Assembly (NCBI GenBank): GCA_035286365.1
Contig: DATHJZ010000112.1
Span: 1-12,064, forward strand
DNA from: CADEED01 sp035286365
Lineage (GTDB): Bacteria > Pseudomonadota > Gammaproteobacteria > Steroidobacterales > Steroidobacteraceae
Direction of reading: 5' to 3'
Length of the DNA stretch: 12,064 nucleotides
Under the pieces are notes generated by a model. That model had not been told where the DNA came from. It saw only the letters and a list, made by a program, of their open reading frames with translations, and ran no database searches. Positions 5,699 through 12,064 of the stretch are shown here, piece by piece (positions within the stretch are counted from its first letter, which is position 1; each line of letters opens with the position of its first letter). The translations under genes and the position numbers were made by a program.

Positions 5699-8600
5699 CG
5701 CAGCGGCTGCGACGCCTCTGCGCGATGTTGTTAGTCGCGGCGTCATGGACGGCCCCCACACTCGCCTTCGATCTGCCGCCGGTGTGTGCGGAATTCGCGC
5801 AGCTGCTCACTCCCGGCGCCGACGACCAGCCGTTACCCGCCTTGCGCGCGACCGTCGAAAAGTTGATCGAAACGGATCCGCCTGCGTCGGTCGCCTTGAT
5901 GTGCAAGGTCATTCCGCGCGTGGAACGCGAGCGCGGCGCCGACTCGGTCGACATGGCGTGGTGGGTAGGCTCGCTCGGTACGCCGCTGATCGCGTTCATG
6001 GATCGCATGTCCGAAGCCGTGCCGCTGCTCGAATTCGCGCGGCCGATCTTCGAGAAGCGATTGGGTCCGTACTCGATGGAAGTCGCGGATATCTACGTGG
6101 CGTACGCCTGGATCGCCACGCGGCAGGGCCGCAATCCCGACGCGCTCGCCGCCTGGCAGAGCGCGCTGCGCGTCCGAGAACACAATCCCGGCGCGAAGAA
6201 AATCGAACTGCAGAAAGTGCTGGTGGGTCTCGCGCAAAACCAGTCCTTCGTACGGGATTTCGCGGCGGCAAAAAAGTCGCTGGCACGCGCCGAGGGGATC
6301 CTCGTCGAGAACGGTGAAACCGTGAGCGAAGCGGCCGCGGCGATCGAGAACACCTACATCAACATCGCCTGGCGCGAAGAAGATTTCGCCGCCGTGCGCG
6401 CGCATGCGGAGCGCGCCATTCGCATCGAGGAGCAGATGGGCGGGCCCGCCGCGCAGCGCGTGCCCTCGTACGTCTGGCTCGGCCAGGGTCTCGAGCGTCT
6501 CGACGAGTTCGAAGCTGCCGAAGCCGCGCTGCGCAAGGCGGTGGAGATCTCCGAGAGCAAGGAAGGCGCGCCGCTGCAGCGACACCAGTTCAGCGCCTTC
6601 ACCCAGCTCGCCGGATTGTTGGTGATGCGCGGCAAGCCGGCCGAAGCGCGCGCCTTCGCCCTGCGCGCCATTGAAGTCGGCGAAGCCACGCGCGGCAAGG
6701 ACGCGCCGGCGCTGGTGCGTCCGCTGCACTATCTGGCGAGCGCGCAGCTCGCACTCGGCGAGTTGCCCGACGCGCAGCGCACCTACGACCGCGCCAGCGC
6801 GATCGTCGCCGCAAATCCCAAGGACATCGAACGTCCGTTGATCGTCGCGCATTACCGCGGCCTCGCGCGCCTGCAGCTCGCGCTCGGTGAACGCGAGTCG
6901 GCGCGCGCCTCGCTCGAGGCCGCCGCACGTGCCGCCGGCGACGACAGCAAACTCGTCATCGAAAGCGCCGCAACGCTGGTGACACTCGGCGCGCTCGGCA
7001 CCGGCGGCGACGCGGCTGCCGACCACGCCACGATCGACAAGGCGCTCGCGCTGTATCGGACGCGTTTGCCGGAGTCTCATCCGGCCATCCTGCGTGCGGT
7101 TGCCGAGGAGTGCGCGATCGAAATCAGGGCAAGCCCCGCCGCCGCCAGGAGCTGCGACGACGCAGGAGATCGCATCGAGAAATCGCGCGATGCGGATCCC
7201 TTCCTGCGCCACGACGTTTATGCGCTCGGCAGCGAACTGAGCGCCCTGCGCGGGGATCCCGAGCGCGCTTACAACCTGGCGATCCGCGCGTTGTCCGCGG
7301 CCAGCACGCTCGGCACGCCCGATCCGCTGTGGCGCGCGGACTTCGCGCTGGCGCGTGTGCTGCAGAGTCGCAATGACCCGAAACTCGCGATCTTCTTCGG
7401 CAAGGAATCCATCGCGCAGATCGAGCGGCTGCGCGGGCGGTTCGTCGGTGACGAACGCCGCCTCGAACGCGGATTTCTCGCCGACAAAGTGGGCGTCTAT
7501 CGCATCGTGGCCGACTGGTTGATGTCCGCCGGGCGCATCGACGAAGGCCTCGAGGTGCTGCGCATGCTCAAGGCGGAGGAGTTGTTCGACTTCGTGCTGC
7601 GCGACGCGCAGTGGAATCGCGAGAACGGCATCGAGTTGACGCCCGCGGAAGCCGCGCTGCGCGAACGCTACCTGCAGCTGCTGAATGCCGACGCGAATGC
7701 CGGCACCGAAATCGATCGGCTGGCGCGGCTCAGTGAGGCTGATCGTATCAGCGCCAGCGAACGCGCCGCGCTCGAGCAGCTGTTGAATGGTCAACAACAG
7801 CGCGAAGCCGCGCGTGCCGAGCGCATCAGGAATTTCCTGACGGGTGGCGCCAATGCGGCGCCCGCGCCGGTGCTTCGAGTCATCCAGGCCGATCGATTGT
7901 CGCGTGAACTCGCCGCGTTCGGGCCGGACGCGGCCCTCGCCTTCTATCTATTGACCGACACGCGGTTGCGCGTGCTGATCGCGACGCGCCGCGGCCAGTT
8001 CGAATACGAATCGCCGGTCGACGCGCCGGGATTGCGCCGTGACATCGGACGCTATCTCGAGGCGATCGCGCGCCGCGAGGACGTGAGCGCGATGTCTCAT
8101 GAGTTGTATGCCGCCGTCGCGAAGCCTCTCGACGAGGAAGCACGGCGCGCCGGCGCGAAACGCCTGGTGTTGTGGCTGGACGGCGCGCTGCGATACATCC
8201 CGTTCGCGGCATTGAGCGACGGCCGGCAGTACCTGGTCGATCGCTACTCGATCGAATCGTACGTGCCGAGTGAACCATCTGGCCTGGCTGTTGCGCCGCG
8301 CGCGACGGCGAAGAACGCCGCCCTCACGGTGCGGGGCCTCGGCCTCACGCGTGCCGTTGCGGGTTACGACGCACTTCCGGCCATGGCGGATGAGCTCTGC
8401 GACGTGGTGCGCGGCCCGATCGAGGGACTCGCCGTGCGTGGACGCATGTGTCCGCGCGAAGAATTCGGGAACGGCGCACTGACGGGCGCCGGTTTCGCCG
8501 ATGCGGCGTTCACCGAGGCGCGCCTCACCGATCTCCTGACTGAGGAGCGGCACTTCTCCGTGCTGCATCTCGGCACGCATTTCAGTCTGCGTCCCGGCAA

Positions 8601-9000
8601 TGCGCGCCGCTCGTTCCTGTTGTTAGGCGACGGCAACCGGCTGACCCTCGATACCATCGCCGGGCTCGATTTTCACGATCTGCGGCTGGTGACTCTTTCC
8701 GCGTGCCAGAGCGGCCTGGGCGGTGCGACCACCGACGACGGGCGCGAGGTCGAGGGCCTGAGTGCGATCGTGCAGCGGCGTGGCGCAGAAAGTGTCGTTG
8801 CGAGCCTGTGGCGCGTGGAGGATCGCAGCACCGCGCGGCTCATGCGTGAGTTGTACGACGCGTTGTCGAGCCAACGGGGAGATGCGGCCGCCGCATTGCG
8901 CCGCTCGCAATTGAAGCTGCGCGCCGTGCGGACCGGTTCCACGCGCCCCTACGAGCATCCGTACTACTGGGGCGGCTTTCTCGTCTCGACGTCGCGGTGA
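5695..9000 (+). CDS. Exported TPR-CHAT caspase-like protease
   Basis: The product is 1101 residues. A Sec signal peptide (1-24, cleavage likely after the TLA at 22-24) exports it to the periplasm; there is no lipobox. A long helical-repeat region follows, with TPR-like pairs at about 113-430 and 505-585 (for example GRNPDALAAWQSALRV and EFEAAEAALRKAVEIS). A coiled, charged stretch (about 640-720) leads to a CHAT domain at about 733-1099. The CHAT part has the LWLDGALRYIPFAAL signature (826-840), HLGTH with catalytic His962, and LSACQSG with catalytic Cys1004. It also has the VVASLWRVED-type segment and the closing YYWGGFLV. CHAT domains are clan CD cysteine proteases related to caspases and separase, and both dyad residues are present, so it is probably active. 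GGAG lies six bases before the ATG, which overlaps the stop of the upstream gene. Its substrate is unknown; the membrane protein encoded upstream is the natural candidate because their domains share a compartment. Confidence 0.92.
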   Translation: MTQRLRRLCAMLLVAASWTAPTLAFDLPPVCAEFAQLLTPGADDQPLPALRATVEKLIETDPPASVALMCKVIPRVERERGADSVDMAWWVGSLGTPLIAFMDRMSEAVPLLEFARPIFEKRLGPYSMEVADIYVAYAWIATRQGRNPDALAAWQSALRVREHNPGAKKIELQKVLVGLAQNQSFVRDFAAAKKSLARAEGILVENGETVSEAAAAIENTYINIAWREEDFAAVRAHAERAIRIEEQMGGPAAQRVPSYVWLGQGLERLDEFEAAEAALRKAVEISESKEGAPLQRHQFSAFTQLAGLLVMRGKPAEARAFALRAIEVGEATRGKDAPALVRPLHYLASAQLALGELPDAQRTYDRASAIVAANPKDIERPLIVAHYRGLARLQLALGERESARASLEAAARAAGDDSKLVIESAATLVTLGALGTGGDAAADHATIDKALALYRTRLPESHPAILRAVAEECAIEIRASPAAARSCDDAGDRIEKSRDADPFLRHDVYALGSELSALRGDPERAYNLAIRALSAASTLGTPDPLWRADFALARVLQSRNDPKLAIFFGKESIAQIERLRGRFVGDERRLERGFLADKVGVYRIVADWLMSAGRIDEGLEVLRMLKAEELFDFVLRDAQWNRENGIELTPAEAALRERYLQLLNADANAGTEIDRLARLSEADRISASERAALEQLLNGQQQREAARAERIRNFLTGGANAAPAPVLRVIQADRLSRELAAFGPDAALAFYLLTDTRLRVLIATRRGQFEYESPVDAPGLRRDIGRYLEAIARREDVSAMSHELYAAVAKPLDEEARRAGAKRLVLWLDGALRYIPFAALSDGRQYLVDRYSIESYVPSEPSGLAVAPRATAKNAALTVRGLGLTRAVAGYDALPAMADELCDVVRGPIEGLAVRGRMCPREEFGNGALTGAGFADAAFTEARLTDLLTEERHFSVLHLGTHFSLRPGNARRSFLLLGDGNRLTLDTIAGLDFHDLRLVTLSACQSGLGGATTDDGREVEGLSAIVQRRGAESVVASLWRVEDRSTARLMRELYDALSSQRGDAAAALRRSQLKLRAVRTGSTRPYEHPYYWGGFLVSTSR

Positions 9001-11046
<2,046 letters not shown>

Positions 11047-11087
11047 GCGTTTAGGCGCTCAGTGTGCTGTGTCGAGGGGAAGCGGAT

Positions 11088-11102
11088 CGCGTAATATACG
11101 CG
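11088..11102. promoter_or_regulatory. AT-centred palindrome in the uvrB-aspC divergent promoter region
   Basis: CGCGTAATATACGCG has perfect 6-base arms around ATA. It is the only AT-rich patch in the 100-bp gap (11047-11146). On the plus strand it offers TAATAT and on the minus strand TATATT as -10-like hexamers, so it may serve one or both divergent genes, or be an operator overlapping them. Confidence 0.4.
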
Positions 11103-11120
11103 CCGTTTTCCGAATCCCAA
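11093..11120 (-). promoter_or_regulatory. Probable uvrB promoter
   Basis: On the minus strand TTGGGA (11120-11115, 4/6 match to the -35 consensus) is followed by a 16-base spacer and TATATT (11098-11093, 5/6 match to the -10 consensus). The transcript would start near 11086, leaving a leader of about 40 bases before the ATG at 11046. No comparable -35 is seen for aspC in the other direction. Confidence 0.4.
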
Positions 11121-11133
11121 CCCGTCCTTCACT

Positions 11134-11138
11134 AAGAG
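11134..11138 (+). promoter_or_regulatory. Ribosome binding site for the aspC GTG start
   Basis: AAGAG lies eight bases before the GTG at 11147. It supports that codon as the start, in agreement with the conserved N-terminus SRRVQRVKPSPT that follows. Confidence 0.5.
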
Positions 11139-11146
11139 TCTCAACC

Positions 11147-12064
11147 GTGCCCAATTCGCTCAGCCGACGCGTTCAGCGCGTCAAGCCCTCGCCCACTCTC
11201 GCCGTCACCGCGCGCGCCGCGAAACTGAAGGCCGAGGGCAAGGACATCATCGGCCTCGGGGCCGGCGAGCCGGATTTCGACACGCCCAAGCACATCGCCG
11301 ACGCCGGGGTCGAGGCGATCAGAAACGGATTCACGCGTTATACGAACGTTGACGGCATCGTCGAGCTGAAGGACGCCATCATCGCGAAGTTCAAGCGCGA
11401 CAATCAGATCAACTATGCGCGCAACCAGATCCTGGTGAGCTCGGGCGCCAAGCAGACCATCTACAACCTCTGCATGACGGTTCTGGATCCGGGTGATGAG
11501 GCGGTTATCCCGGCCCCGTACTGGGTCAGCTATCCGGACATGGTGCTGCTGGCCGACGGGCTGCCCGTCACGCCTAACTGCCCCGCGTCGCAGGGCTACA
11601 AGATGACGCCGCGCCAGCTCGAAGCGGCGATCACGACGAAGACGAAGCTGCTGTTGATCAATTCGCCGTGCAACCCGACCGGTGCTGCCTATACGCGCGC
11701 GGAATGGCGCGCACTCGCGGACGTGCTCCTGCAGCACCCGCGCGTGATCATCGGCACCGACGACATGTACGAAAAGATCTGGTGGGGCGCGGAACCGTTC
11801 TGCTCGCTGCTCACCGTCGCGCCGGAATTGTACGAGCGCGTGATCACCATCAACGGCGTATCGAAGTCGTACGCCATGACCGGCTGGCGTTTAGGCTACT
11901 GCGGCGGGCCGAAGGACATCGTAAACGCCATGTCCACAATCCAGGGCCAGAGCACGAGCAATGCCTCGTCCATTACGCAAAAAGCTGCGGTGGTCGCGTT
12001 GAACGGCGATCAGAAGTGCGTCGAAGACATGAACACCGAGTTCAAGAAACGCCACGACTGGTTC
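11147..12064 (+). CDS. aspC: Aspartate aminotransferase, subgroup Ib (3' end outside window)
   Basis: This open frame runs for 306 codons and is cut by the window end; the family has about 390-400 residues, so roughly a quarter is missing. The start RRVQRVKPSPTLAVTARAAK and the GLGAGEPDFDTP segment (about 39-50) are typical of subgroup Ib aspartate aminotransferases of the fold-type I, PLP-dependent class. Key residues are N176 in NPTG, D205 and Y208 in the DDMY motif that contact the PLP ring, the Schiff-base lysine K240 in VSKSYAMTGWR, and R248 that binds phosphate or carboxylate. It interconverts aspartate and 2-oxoglutarate with oxaloacetate and glutamate in the cytoplasm. Some members of the subgroup also accept prephenate, which cannot be judged here. 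It is divergent from uvrB across 100 bases. Confidence 0.95.
   Translation, partial: MPNSLSRRVQRVKPSPTLAVTARAAKLKAEGKDIIGLGAGEPDFDTPKHIADAGVEAIRNGFTRYTNVDGIVELKDAIIAKFKRDNQINYARNQILVSSGAKQTIYNLCMTVLDPGDEAVIPAPYWVSYPDMVLLADGLPVTPNCPASQGYKMTPRQLEAAITTKTKLLLINSPCNPTGAAYTRAEWRALADVLLQHPRVIIGTDDMYEKIWWGAEPFCSLLTVAPELYERVITINGVSKSYAMTGWRLGYCGGPKDIVNAMSTIQGQSTSNASSITQKAAVVALNGDQKCVEDMNTEFKKRHDWF

Noticed and set aside
5833..7797. A 654-codon open frame antisense to the CHAT gene
   Set aside because: It is a shadow frame from GC-rich codon use. It lacks any recognisable motif, has a Arg/Gln/Ala-heavy composition, and lies opposite a protein with clear signal peptide, TPR and CHAT features.
4515..9000. 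Type III-E CRISPR (craspase) locus
   Set aside because: TPR-CHAT and a sigma factor are both present, but there is no repeat-spacer array, gRAMP effector or Cas1/Cas2, and the CHAT protein carries a signal peptide, which does not fit a cytoplasmic CRISPR complex.

Overview
The window is GC-rich, densely coded bacterial DNA. Lipoprotein and Sec signal peptides, a tRNA with an encoded CCA end, a proteobacterial-looking UvrB and a DUF4282 protein point to a Gram-negative proteobacterium. I favour Gammaproteobacteria of the Steroidobacter/Xanthomonadales kind, but that placement is inference. Three conserved markers frame the window: tRNA-Val(GAC) near the left edge, and uvrB with a divergent subgroup Ib aspartate aminotransferase gene on the right, cut by the window end. 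Between the tRNA and uvrB lies about 8.9 kb of envelope-related and regulatory genes.

Layout from left to right: tRNA-Val (63-137, minus); a DUF4184 membrane protein (319-1074, plus); a tight four-gene minus-strand operon (4288 down to 1091) encoding a small DUF4282 membrane protein, two lipoproteins, and an exported protein built from two copies of one domain; a 226-bp divergent promoter region (4289-4514) with inverted repeats and a REP-like palindrome; a three-gene plus-strand operon joined by ATGA overlaps (4515-9000); uvrB (11046-9001, minus), whose stop codon directly abuts the stop of the previous gene; a short divergent promoter region; and aspC (11147 to the end).

The most interesting part is the 4515-9000 operon: an ECF-type sigma factor, a single-pass membrane protein in the anti-sigma position but without any cysteine or zinc-binding motif, and a 1101-residue exported TPR-CHAT protein that keeps the caspase-like His/Cys dyad (H962, C1004). 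The predicted topology puts the CHAT protease in the same compartment as the C-terminal domain of the putative anti-sigma. A simple model is that the protease senses an envelope signal through its TPR arm and cleaves or remodels the anti-sigma, releasing the sigma factor. The divergent lipoprotein operon, facing the same inverted repeats, is the obvious candidate target. The model is inference; the gene order, overlaps, signal peptides and catalytic residues are visible in the sequence. The architecture recalls the TPR-CHAT protease and sigma factor of type III-E CRISPR loci, but no CRISPR component is present here.
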